This document shows positions 1 through 8,228 of a DNA stretch of 64,000 nucleotides, piece after piece. Position 1 is the stretch's first letter. Each line of letters starts with the position of its first letter. The stretch covers positions 124,001 through 188,000 of the forward strand of contig NZ_JARZHF010000005.1 in NCBI RefSeq assembly GCF_029891575.1, written 5' to 3'. The notes below the pieces were generated by a model. It did no database searches. It was not told the origin of the DNA and saw only the letters and a list, made by a program, of their open reading frames with translations. The translations under genes and the position numbers were made by a program. This DNA comes from Salipaludibacillus daqingensis. Lineage in GTDB: Bacteria > Bacillota > Bacilli > Bacillales > Salisediminibacteriaceae.

Positions 1-760
1 ATTTAAAGTATCCTTTGTTTAGAAAGAAATTAATCACTGTAAAAGCTGTTAGTATCCCAGCTACAACAAATGCACTTAAACCTAAAGCTGGATATTCACT
101 ATATCTTTCTAATCCAATTCCGATAAAAGCCCAAATAAATACGAGTGGGAATATGACATCCTTTTGAGAAATGGTAAACCAAGCACCTAATAATAGTGCG
201 ATAATTAACAAGGCAATCGACCACGCTTCAGGTGATAATACGAAACCTTGCTCAAAACCAATTGTGTTAAAAAAGATACCTACATTTACGATTGTTGCTA
301 CTGATATCCAACCAATGTAGATGGAGAAAGGCAACCTCATCCAAACACTCGTTCCATCCACAGAGTGTATCCTCCGATAAATGACAATTAAATTTATTAA
401 GAGAGCTACCATGACAAACAATGTAGTCACAAAAAATTCATAATGAAACAAAAGAAGCCAACCAATATTTAAAATAGCATTCACTAGAAAAGCATACCCT
501 ACGTTTAAATATGCTTGTTGATCCTTCTTATGTTTCGTAAAGAACGGTCTTACAACCCAAAAAACGAGAAATAGATAAATAACACTCCAAATGCTAAATA
601 CATACCCCGCTGGTGTGAATAAAACATTCAATTGATCTGATATGTCACCTGTTGTTAAATTATTAAAAGGTAATATATTCGCAAGTGCATTGATGACAAT
701 AACTGCAACTAAAGATGCAACATTAATCCAATATATGAGTTTATGTTTGAATTGTTTCAT
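1..760 (-). CDS. TspO/MBR-type tryptophan-rich sensory membrane protein (3' end outside window)
   Basis: An open frame starts at the ATG at 758-760, after a GGGGAG ribosome-binding site, and stays open to the window edge, so the C-terminus is missing (about 253 codons seen). The product is strongly hydrophobic, with roughly seven or eight membrane segments. Near residue 50 it has FTPAGYVFSIWSVIYL, which resembles the proline/tryptophan-rich signature of TspO/MBR proteins, and several Trp residues lie in later helices. At over 250 residues it belongs to the long variant found in Bacillaceae rather than the classic 160-residue TspO. The ligand is unknown; porphyrin or small-molecule binding is known for the family only. 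It diverges from kynureninase. Confidence 0.6.
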   Translation of the reverse strand, partial: MKQFKHKLIYWINVASLVAVIVINALANILPFNNLTTGDISDQLNVLFTPAGYVFSIWSVIYLFLVFWVVRPFFTKHKKDQQAYLNVGYAFLVNAILNIGWLLLFHYEFFVTTLFVMVALLINLIVIYRRIHSVDGTSVWMRLPFSIYIGWISVATIVNVGIFFNTIGFEQGFVLSPEAWSIALLIIALLLGAWFTISQKDVIFPLVFIWAFIGIGLERYSEYPALGLSAFVVAGILTAFTVINFFLNKGYFK

Positions 761-895
761 AATGACAAGTCTCCCCGTTAAAATCAATTACTATACTTTT
801 ACCCATACTGGGCAAGTTTTAACCATTAGTCTATCCTGAAAAGTTTAGAGCGTGATACACTAAGTTAACTGAATAAATTTACCTAGGAGGTCACG

Positions 896-2173
896 ATGAA
901 TTTATTACAAAAAAAAGCAAGTAAGTTAGATAACGACGATTTCCTTTCGCAATATCGCGATGAATTTTATTATCCTGCTTCATCCCCAATATACTTAGAC
1001 GGAAATTCCTTAGGACTAATGTCAAAACGAGCAGAATCCAGTTTAATAAAAAGCATGAATGATTGGAAAACGTTCGCTATTGATGGCTGGACAGAAGGAA
1101 CGGACCCATGGTTATATTACTCTGAAACATTATCAAAACTTACAGCACCTCTGATTGGTGCTAGAGAATCTGAGGTGACGGTGACAGGATCGATTACGAC
1201 AAACCTTCATCAACTTGTTGCTTCTTTATATCAACCAAAAGGGAAGCGAAAGAAAATATTAACAGATGAACTAGCGTTTCCTACAGACGTTTACGTTTTA
1301 GAAAGTCAGTTGATTTTGCATGGGGAAGACCCTATGGAATCCTTAATAAAAGTGAAAAGTACTGATGGACATACGTTAAATGAAGAAGATATCATTGATC
1401 AAATGAATGATGATGTTTGTTTAATCTTGCTTCCAACAGTATTTTATCGAAGTGGCCAACTCCTTAATATAAACAAATTGACGAAAGCAGCCCATGATCG
1501 CGGAATAATCATTGGCTTTGACTTAGCACACTCCATCGGTGTCGTCCCTCATGATTTAAATCATTCCGAATGTGATTTTGCTGTTTGGTGTACATATAAA
1601 TATTTAAATAGTGGTCCAGGTGGAGTTGCAGGTTTATTTATTCACGAGAGACACCACGGTCGAGTACCCGGCTTAACTGGGTGGTTTGGATCAGATAAAA
1701 CAAAACAATTTGATATGGCGCATACATTTACACCAGCAAATAATGCAAGTGCTTATCAGTTAGGAACGCCTCATATCTTCAGCATGGCTCCTCTCTTAGG
1801 TTCCCTAGAGATGTTTGAAGAAATAGGAATGAAGTGTGTTAGAGAAAAGTCTCTGACACTAACAAGTTACTTAAGAGAAGCATTTGAAGACCTTAACAAA
1901 TTGGATAATAAGTTCATCGTCATAACACCTTACGAAGACGTTCGTAGAGGGGGGCATATTGCCGTCACTCATCCAGATGCAGCACGTATTTGCAAAGATT
2001 TAAAAACAAAAGGCGTTATCCCAGATTACAGAGCACCAAATGTGATTAGATTTGCTCCATCTCCTCTATATAGTTCATATGATGATTTATGGCAAACGTA
2101 CATGATATTGAAGAATATTCTAGAAAATAAAACGTTCGAACGATTTTCAAACGAGAGAAACATTATCGCTTAA
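896..2173 (+). CDS. kynU: Kynureninase
   Basis: A PLP-dependent fold-type I enzyme that cleaves L-kynurenine to anthranilate and alanine (and 3-hydroxykynurenine to 3-hydroxyanthranilate) in tryptophan breakdown. The 425-residue length is normal. YLDGNSLG at 33-40 is the hallmark N-terminal motif, the cofactor aspartate lies in GFDLAHS (D209), and the Schiff-base lysine is K235 in CTYKYLNSGPGG. The start follows AGGAGG with seven-base spacing. The usual partners, tryptophan 2,3-dioxygenase and kynurenine formamidase, are not adjacent here, so the gene stands alone as a single-gene unit. The family assignment is firm; which kynurenine it prefers cannot be read from the sequence. Confidence 0.95.
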   Translation: MNLLQKKASKLDNDDFLSQYRDEFYYPASSPIYLDGNSLGLMSKRAESSLIKSMNDWKTFAIDGWTEGTDPWLYYSETLSKLTAPLIGARESEVTVTGSITTNLHQLVASLYQPKGKRKKILTDELAFPTDVYVLESQLILHGEDPMESLIKVKSTDGHTLNEEDIIDQMNDDVCLILLPTVFYRSGQLLNINKLTKAAHDRGIIIGFDLAHSIGVVPHDLNHSECDFAVWCTYKYLNSGPGGVAGLFIHERHHGRVPGLTGWFGSDKTKQFDMAHTFTPANNASAYQLGTPHIFSMAPLLGSLEMFEEIGMKCVREKSLTLTSYLREAFEDLNKLDNKFIVITPYEDVRRGGHIAVTHPDAARICKDLKTKGVIPDYRAPNVIRFAPSPLYSSYDDLWQTYMILKNILENKTFERFSNERNIIA

Positions 2174-2243
2174 GTTCTATCTCCGATGAAAATAGAGTAG
2201 GGATTAATGAAACGACGTACTCTTTTTTAGCCCTAAACAAAAA

Positions 2244-2292
2244 GCGTGTTTCCTATTAGAACATATACCATTCGTTCTAATAGGAAACACGC
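2244..2292 (-). terminator. Rho-independent terminator of the yfmR gene
   Basis: A perfect 19-bp inverted repeat (2244-2262 with 2274-2292) with an 11-base loop. On the minus strand it is followed by a T-run (A-run 2239-2243 on the plus strand). It lies just after the minus-strand yfmR stop and may also stop plus-strand transcripts from kynU. Confidence 0.85.
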
Positions 2293-2297
2293 ATCTA

Positions 2298-4211
2298 TTA
2301 TTTCTTTTTATCTTCTTCCATTTCTTCTACGATCATAGACAATTCTGTCCACCTTTCCATCGCTTTATCTAACTCTTCTTCTAAACGCTTTTGTTCATCA
2401 AATAAATCTCGCGCTTTGTCGAAATCGCTTCCTGTGTCAGCGATCTCTTTTTCAACCGTTTCCTGCCTTTGTTCTAATTCAGCAATTCGGTCTTCGATTG
2501 TGTTCCACTCCTGTTGGTCTTTATAAGAAAGTTTTTTGGGCTTTTTTGTTGTGTTTGGCTCTATGATTTTTTGCTTATTTTCTAGGCTTTTTAGCTGCTG
2601 TCGCTCTACCTCTTTTTCCTTCGCTGTTTCTAACCACTCAGAATATGAACCAAAGTATCTTTCGATAGGCCCTTCCTTTTGAAAAACGAGAAGTTTATCA
2701 ACGACACGGTCAAGAAAATATCGATCATGGGAAACCGTGATGACAACACCTGGAAATTGATCGAGATAGTCTTCTAGTATTGATAATGTTTGCGTATCAA
2801 GGTCATTGGTCGGCTCATCCAAAAATAACACATTCGGTTCTTCCATCAGTGTTTTTAACAAATATAATCGACGTCTTTCTCCACCTGACAATCGACGTAT
2901 GTGCGTCCACTGCATCGGTCGTGAAAACAAAAACCTTTCTAACATCTGTTCTGCTGTTATCACTTGCCCATCGGCTGTATGAACGACTTCGGCCGTTTGT
3001 TTAATGTAATCAATCATACGGAGCTTTTCATCCATCTCTTCATGATTTTGCGTATAATAACCGATCTTCACTGTATCTCCTACATGAATCTTGCCTTCAT
3101 CAGGTAAGATACGACCAGCCATCATATTCAATAATGTTGTCTTACCAACGCCATTTGGACCAATGATTCCTAACCTTTCACCTGGGATAATCAAATAATC
3201 AAGATTACTAATGATTGTCTGTCCTTGAAATGACTTGGACACTTTTTCTAATTCTATGACTTTCTTTCCTAGTCGAGTAGAGCCAATAGCAAAATCAACA
3301 TCCCCATGTTTCGATTGTGGTGTATCTTCTTGAATCGCTTCTACTCTTTGTTTTCTAGCCTTTTGTTTCGTTGTACGAGCCTTTGCTCCTCGTTTCAACC
3401 AAGCAAGTTCACGTCGCAGAAGATTTTGTCGTTTGTTTTCTTGTTGATCTTCTTCTTGATCTCGCTCTGCTTTCTTTTCTAAAAATAATTCATAATTACC
3501 GTTATATTGATAAAGCTTCCCGTGATCTAATTCAAAAATTCGTTTCGTTACACGATTTAAAAAGTAACGATCGTGCGTAATTAACATAATCGCTCCAGGG
3601 TACTGAGCCAAAAATCCTTCTAACCATTCGATCGTCATATTATCCAAGTGGTTCGTCGGCTCATCCAGTAAAAGTAGATCAACTGGTTGAATTAAAGATT
3701 TAGCAATGGAAACGCGTTTTCTTTGTCCACCTGATAATTCCTTTACGTTTTTAGTGAAATCTGAAACACCAAGCTTCGTTAGAACCGTTTTTGCTAATGT
3801 GTTCGCTTCCCATGCATTTTGCTCATCCATTTTTTGTTGCACATCAGCCAATTTTTTCTGATAGGACTCATTCATTGGATCTTGTTCCAATTTCAACAAT
3901 GCTTGTTCATAAGCTCGCATCGTTTTCATAACTGGTGCATCACCGTAATATACTTGCTCAAGTACCGTCAGATCTTCTTCTAACTCGGGATCTTGAGGTA
4001 AATATTCGATTGAAAAGTCATTTGGATAAATTAACTCTCCAGATTCTTTTCCATCGATTTGGGCAAGAACTTTCAGGAGCGTAGATTTTCCCGTACCATT
4101 CACACCGATGAGACCAACTCGTTCTTTTTTTTCAATCGAAAACGAAATATGGTCAAATAACGTTTTCTCTCCAAACGTTTTATGTAATTGTTCTACTCGA
4201 AACATACTCAT
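2298..4211 (-). CDS. yfmR: ABC-F ATPase, Uup/YfmR type
   Basis: A soluble protein with two ABC ATPase cassettes and no membrane domain. First cassette: Walker A GVNGTGKST (36-44), LSGGQ (159-163), DEPTNHLD (183-190). The second Walker A is GPNGVGKTT (351-359), followed by LSGGE and DEPTNDLD near 445-475. The inter-cassette arm is highly charged, and residues from about 555 to 637 form a Lys/Glu-rich coiled coil, the mark of the Uup/YfmR branch. The 637-residue length fits. ABC-F proteins of this branch act at the ribosomal E site; B. subtilis YfmR is reported to relieve ribosomes stalled at prolines together with EF-P. It is a single-gene unit with its own terminator. Confidence 0.9.
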   Translation of the reverse strand: MSMFRVEQLHKTFGEKTLFDHISFSIEKKERVGLIGVNGTGKSTLLKVLAQIDGKESGELIYPNDFSIEYLPQDPELEEDLTVLEQVYYGDAPVMKTMRAYEQALLKLEQDPMNESYQKKLADVQQKMDEQNAWEANTLAKTVLTKLGVSDFTKNVKELSGGQRKRVSIAKSLIQPVDLLLLDEPTNHLDNMTIEWLEGFLAQYPGAIMLITHDRYFLNRVTKRIFELDHGKLYQYNGNYELFLEKKAERDQEEDQQENKRQNLLRRELAWLKRGAKARTTKQKARKQRVEAIQEDTPQSKHGDVDFAIGSTRLGKKVIELEKVSKSFQGQTIISNLDYLIIPGERLGIIGPNGVGKTTLLNMMAGRILPDEGKIHVGDTVKIGYYTQNHEEMDEKLRMIDYIKQTAEVVHTADGQVITAEQMLERFLFSRPMQWTHIRRLSGGERRRLYLLKTLMEEPNVLFLDEPTNDLDTQTLSILEDYLDQFPGVVITVSHDRYFLDRVVDKLLVFQKEGPIERYFGSYSEWLETAKEKEVERQQLKSLENKQKIIEPNTTKKPKKLSYKDQQEWNTIEDRIAELEQRQETVEKEIADTGSDFDKARDLFDEQKRLEEELDKAMERWTELSMIVEEMEEDKKK

Positions 4212-4393
4212 ATATCATCATCCTTCATTTGTTACTCTAATTCCTTATTGTATCTGAAAAAATCATGCATGAATAGTCCGATATGAGCCTGACTGTGATA
4301 AGATTAATATGTCAATCATTGAAACATTTTAATGACTGAATTCGTATAGAAAAGTAGGACATTTTGCTCCTATAAATTAAATGAGGTGAAAGT

Positions 4394-6085
4394 ATGATTC
4401 AGATGATTTTAGCAAGTGCTCTATTAGCTCTTTTATTCCTTCCTCTTCAAATGAGTTGGTGGAAGATGACTGATTTCCGCAAATGGATTCCCGTAAGGTA
4501 TATACTTGGATTTATTTATGGATTACTTCTGTTTTACATAGGATTGTTAGATCAAAGTTTAAGCGCATTTATCGCAGCTTATTTACCGATTATCGGAATT
4601 GGTTTAATCCTTGATAACACGTTGGTTTTCATGTTTATGAAAACGTTCAGAAAAAAGCAAGCTACCAGTGGTGCTGGTGTAGGTCTTGTCATTTTAATTG
4701 GGTTTATCGTTTTTTGGCTCGTGCAACCGCTATTTTTAGCAGACGTAAAGTTTGATATAGCAGATGGGGAAGAAGTAACAGTAGAAGAACTAAACCCTGT
4801 TAACGAAGAACACATACCTGTTGTTCCTCGCAGTTATGCAGAGTATCGTTCTGATATTATGATGGGACAGTTGGATAATCCAGCATTTTATAACTTAGGC
4901 CATTCTAGAATTCAACGGGTAAATGATTCTCTTTATTGGATTACACCTATCGAATATGATGGGATCTTCCGCTGGTATCGAAGTAATCATGCACCTGGAT
5001 ACATTATGGTTAGTGCAGAAAATCCTCGTGAAGAACCTGAACTTGTCCTGACAGAAATGAACTACGTTCCATCTGCATTTTTTCATGAAAACTTAGAGCG
5101 CCATGTTCGCTCTCAACATCCTGATGTTGTTATGCTCGACACTACATTCGAGATTGATGGGGAAGGAAACCCATATTATATTGTCAGCTATGGGCACTTC
5201 ACTGAATTCAGAAGAGTAGCTGAAGTGGATGGAATCATTACGGTTGATCCTGCTTCAGGAGAAACCACTCAATATGCGAAAGAAGATGCACCAGAGTGGG
5301 TCAATCGAGTTTATCCTCCTCATATTGCGCAAGAACGAAATAATTGGTTCGGTATTTATAAACAAGGACTGATTAATCGCTTTTTCGGACGTGAAGGTTT
5401 AACAGAACCTACAAGATGGGGAGAAACAGATGCCGTAACGGGCGTTGTTAACCAAGATTTACAGTTAAGCTGGTTCACCGACCATATGCGTCTTCAAAGC
5501 GATGGTCAAGAAGCATCTCGTTCGATGGTTGGCTTTACCCTATTTAATGCAAGAAGCGGTGAACTTAGCTACTTCCGTGACGCTAGTGGTTCCTTAAATG
5601 GTCGAACAGCGATGGATTTAGCTGAACGTACATTCCGGCGTGATGACTACATTGCTGGAACACCATCCCTTTATAACATATACGGACAGTACACATGGGT
5701 CACCCCATTAATGGATAGAAACAATGTACTCCGACAAATTATGCTCATTAGTGCAAGTGATGAGAACGTTTATGGCCATGGTGAAACGAAGCGTGAAGCT
5801 TTTGGTGCTTATCAATTGGAAATTGCATCGAAAACAGATGATCAAGTTGTTCCTGGAGAATACACTGACATGGTTGAAATAACAGCAACTGTTGAAAGAG
5901 TGTACCAATGGGATCGTGAAGATAATGTCACAGTTCGTATTTTATTAGAAGGTGAAGAGAGAATATTCACAGTTAATGCTTCCTCTTATCCAAGAGCTGT
6001 ATTTATTGAAGCTGGTGACGAGATTACCATCTCATTCATGGATACTGGAGAAGATGTTCAACCGATTGAAGAGTTAGATTTTTAA
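4394..6085 (+). CDS. Unknown membrane-anchored protein with a large extracytoplasmic domain
   Basis: I do not recognise this 563-residue protein. The first 120 residues hold four hydrophobic helices separated by short basic turns (a cluster FRKKQ lies near residue 85). From about 125 to the end the chain is soluble, rich in Asp, Glu, Tyr, Trp and Arg, and has no further membrane segment, so it probably folds outside the membrane. No cysteine pair, catalytic motif or signal peptidase site is evident. The start has a good site (GAGGTGAAAG) and codon use matches its neighbours. It is monocistronic, with a terminator just downstream. A PepSY-like fold is possible in the 350-480 region but is not established. 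Confidence 0.75.
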   Translation: MIQMILASALLALLFLPLQMSWWKMTDFRKWIPVRYILGFIYGLLLFYIGLLDQSLSAFIAAYLPIIGIGLILDNTLVFMFMKTFRKKQATSGAGVGLVILIGFIVFWLVQPLFLADVKFDIADGEEVTVEELNPVNEEHIPVVPRSYAEYRSDIMMGQLDNPAFYNLGHSRIQRVNDSLYWITPIEYDGIFRWYRSNHAPGYIMVSAENPREEPELVLTEMNYVPSAFFHENLERHVRSQHPDVVMLDTTFEIDGEGNPYYIVSYGHFTEFRRVAEVDGIITVDPASGETTQYAKEDAPEWVNRVYPPHIAQERNNWFGIYKQGLINRFFGREGLTEPTRWGETDAVTGVVNQDLQLSWFTDHMRLQSDGQEASRSMVGFTLFNARSGELSYFRDASGSLNGRTAMDLAERTFRRDDYIAGTPSLYNIYGQYTWVTPLMDRNNVLRQIMLISASDENVYGHGETKREAFGAYQLEIASKTDDQVVPGEYTDMVEITATVERVYQWDREDNVTVRILLEGEERIFTVNASSYPRAVFIEAGDEITISFMDTGEDVQPIEELDF

Positions 6086-6104
6086 TATAGATGTTGATAA
6101 ATTT

Positions 6105-6140
6105 AGGTTGATCCGGGAAGCACTCGGGTCAACCTTTTTT
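6105..6140 (+). terminator. Rho-independent terminator after the unknown membrane protein
   Basis: An 11-bp stem (6105-6115 with 6125-6135, one G-T pair) is followed by six Ts. It starts 20 bases after the stop codon at 6085. Confidence 0.85.
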
Positions 6141-6201
6141 GACGGGTAAATTTGGAAGGATGTGATATTAGTGGGTTGGGAGTTGATGCTATACAGAATT
6201 A

Positions 6202-6360
6202 ACTTCTTATGACCATTGCGAGCCGTTTTCTAGGTAAGACTGGTAGAAGAGCGTGCTTCTTGTGACCGTTGCGAGCCGATTTCTCCCAAAGACTGGTAGA
6301 AGAGCGTGCCTCTTGTGACCGTTGCGAGTCCATTTCTAGGTAAGACTGGTAGAAGAGCGG
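6202..6360. repeat. Three tandem copies of a 53-bp intergenic repeat
   Basis: Copies begin at 6202, 6255 and 6308 and are each 53 bp long. They share the cores GACCGTTGCGAG and GACTGGTAGAAGAGCG; the outer two copies share TTCTAGGTAA in the middle, where the central copy has a different segment. Because 53 is not a multiple of three, the reading frame changes at each copy, so the short open frames on the minus strand are not credible proteins. The array sits between the 3' ends of two convergent genes and between their two terminators. Confidence 0.9.
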
Positions 6361-6453
6361 CCGTAAACAGCTTCTTCCTCCTTTTGGCAATCTCCATACT
6401 CGTATCAAGCATATGAAATGAACTCCAATAGCATCTCTGTCGTTTTAAACACC

Positions 6454-6491
6454 AAAAAAAGACTGACTCAGGATATTGTGAGTCAGTCTTT
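6454..6491 (-). terminator. Rho-independent terminator of cshA
   Basis: A stem AAAGACTGACTCA (6458-6470) pairs with its complement at 6479-6491. On the minus strand it ends in a T-run (A-run 6454-6460 on the plus strand). It lies 14 bases after the cshA stop codon. Confidence 0.85.
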
Positions 6492-6504
6492 ATCTATTCC
6501 ATCT

Positions 6505-8031
6505 TTAGTTCTTTTTAAATGCAAGAGACTTTACTTTTGCAGCTGGTTTTCCACCACCGCGGTTGCGATCTTGACCGGGACGACCTCGACCACCGCGATC
6601 ATTGTCTGTTCGCTTTCTTGCTGAAGAGGAATTACGGTTAGGTTTTCCTTTTCCTCCACCATATCCACCGCCACTACGACGCTTGGCATGAACAGGTGCT
6701 TCTCCAGTTAAACGAATTGGCGTTTGGTCTGGTTCTTTTGTCATTGTTTTTAATGCTGCTGCAACTAATGTTTCAGGATCATGCTCTGCTAGCATTGATT
6801 TTGCAGCTCCCATAAGGTGCTCAAAGTTACCGCTTCTAAGAGATTGCATCAAATGGTTAACGGAGCGATCTTGACGACCAGCTAACGCTTCTTCATATGT
6901 CGGTACAGATTGTTGCTTCATTGTTTTCTTCGTACTCTTTTCAATCACTTTCAAGTGATCTCGTTCTTTAGGTGTAACAAAACTAAAAGCAATTCCGCTT
7001 TTACCCGCTCGACCTGTACGACCAATTCGGTGAACATAGCTCTCAGAATCTTGTGGTAAGTCGAAGTTGAAAACGTGAGAAACGTTGTTCACATCTAATC
7101 CACGTGCTGCAACGTCTGTTGCTACAAGGATATCAATAGCACCACGTTTGAACTTGCGAATGACAGCGTCTCTTCGTTCTTGTTTCATATCTCCATGAAG
7201 TCCTTCCGCAGCAAACCCACGAATACCAAGTGATTCTGTCACTTCGTCAACACGGCGTTTTGTGCGACCGAATACAATCGCTAATTCTGGAGGATCAATA
7301 TCAAGAATATGACAAAGTGCATCAAATTTTTGCTTTTCATGTACTTCGATATATCGTTGTTCGATATTCTCTACAGTCATTTCTTTTGATTTAATCGCAA
7401 TAGTAACAGGATTAGTCATAAAAGAATTGATGACTGTTTTCAAGCGCTTAGGCATTGTTGCAGAGAAAAGCATTGTACGACGGTCTTCAGGTACTTCCTT
7501 CAAAATCGTCTCAATGTCTTCAATGAATCCCATGCTGAGCATTTCATCTGCTTCATCCAAAACAACCGTATTCATATATTCTGGCTTAATCGTTTTTCTT
7601 CTCATATGGTCCATAAAACGACCTGGTGTTCCAACAATAATTTGTGGACGTTTCTTTAAACCACGAATTTGTTTAGAAATATCTTGTCCACCATAAATGG
7701 CTAGAGATGTAATTCCTTTATCGCGACCTAATTTACTCAATTCATCAGATACTTGCATCGCAAGCTCACGAGTAGGAGCTAGTACAAGTCCTTGTGGATG
7801 ACTAGCATCTTTGTCAACAGATTCTAAAAGCGGAATTCCGAAAGCAACCGTTTTACCTGTACCGGTCTGTGCTTGTCCAATGACGTCTTGTCCGTCTTTC
7901 GCTGCTGGAATAACTTGTTCTTGAATCGGTGTTGCTTCCGTGAATCCCATTTTTTCAATTGCCTTTAAAATGGATTCCTCAATGTTTAAATCTTTAAAAA
8001 GTGCCAAATTTAATTTCTCCTTTTGGTTCAT
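6505..8031 (-). CDS. cshA: DEAD-box ATP-dependent RNA helicase CshA
   Basis: Two RecA-like helicase domains. From the chosen start: motif I AQTGTGKT (54-61), DEAD (159-162), SAT (190-192), then HRIGRTGRAG, and a long C-terminal tail ending in Gly/Arg/Lys-rich sequence. The tail and the DATP-like TPIRL stretch match B. subtilis CshA, a helicase of the RNA degradosome that also acts in ribosome assembly and cold adaptation. I chose the ATG at 8029-8031 (508 residues, after AGGAAAG). An upstream in-frame TTG at 8112 would add 27 poorly conserved residues, and that stretch overlaps the leader hairpin. The gene lies downstream of the SNF2 helicase but has a long structured leader of its own. Confidence 0.93.
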   Translation of the reverse strand: MNQKEKLNLALFKDLNIEESILKAIEKMGFTEATPIQEQVIPAAKDGQDVIGQAQTGTGKTVAFGIPLLESVDKDASHPQGLVLAPTRELAMQVSDELSKLGRDKGITSLAIYGGQDISKQIRGLKKRPQIIVGTPGRFMDHMRRKTIKPEYMNTVVLDEADEMLSMGFIEDIETILKEVPEDRRTMLFSATMPKRLKTVINSFMTNPVTIAIKSKEMTVENIEQRYIEVHEKQKFDALCHILDIDPPELAIVFGRTKRRVDEVTESLGIRGFAAEGLHGDMKQERRDAVIRKFKRGAIDILVATDVAARGLDVNNVSHVFNFDLPQDSESYVHRIGRTGRAGKSGIAFSFVTPKERDHLKVIEKSTKKTMKQQSVPTYEEALAGRQDRSVNHLMQSLRSGNFEHLMGAAKSMLAEHDPETLVAAALKTMTKEPDQTPIRLTGEAPVHAKRRSGGGYGGGKGKPNRNSSSARKRTDNDRGGRGRPGQDRNRGGGKPAAKVKSLAFKKN

Positions 8032-8074
8032 ACTTTCCTGATAACGCGAGCCACATGCCCTACGTTCAATCTTT

Positions 8075-8133
8075 ATAAAGAAAACAGCCCATTCCTTTAT
8101 TAAACGGAACAAGCTGTTTAGGTATCCTTGTTC
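8075..8133 (-). promoter_or_regulatory. Candidate transcription attenuator in the cshA leader
   Basis: Read on the minus strand, 8119 to 8082 forms a 14-bp stem (three G-T pairs) with a 10-base loop, followed by TCTTTAT: a terminator-like hairpin about 50 bases before the cshA ATG. Just upstream, GAACAAG (8133-8127) is perfectly complementary to CTTGTTC (8113-8107), which lies inside the 5' arm of that hairpin. The two structures are mutually exclusive, as in terminator/antiterminator leaders. The T-run is imperfect, so a role in mRNA stability or translation is also possible. Confidence 0.5.
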
Positions 8134-8228
8134 TGAAGGGCTTATTCTTTATCTTACACGAAAAGGATGAATCACATGTATGATGTTTGATTTTTTAATC
8201 AACTTTCCTACTTTAACATAGTTTATCC

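Noticed and set aside
6199-6412. Short minus-strand reading frames within the 53-bp repeat
   Set aside because: They shift frame with each 53-base copy, so the products are repeat translations, and no ribosome-binding site precedes them.
8032-8112. Upstream TTG start that would add 27 residues to CshA
   Set aside because: The extension overlaps the leader hairpin, lacks a ribosome-binding site and does not match CshA N-termini.
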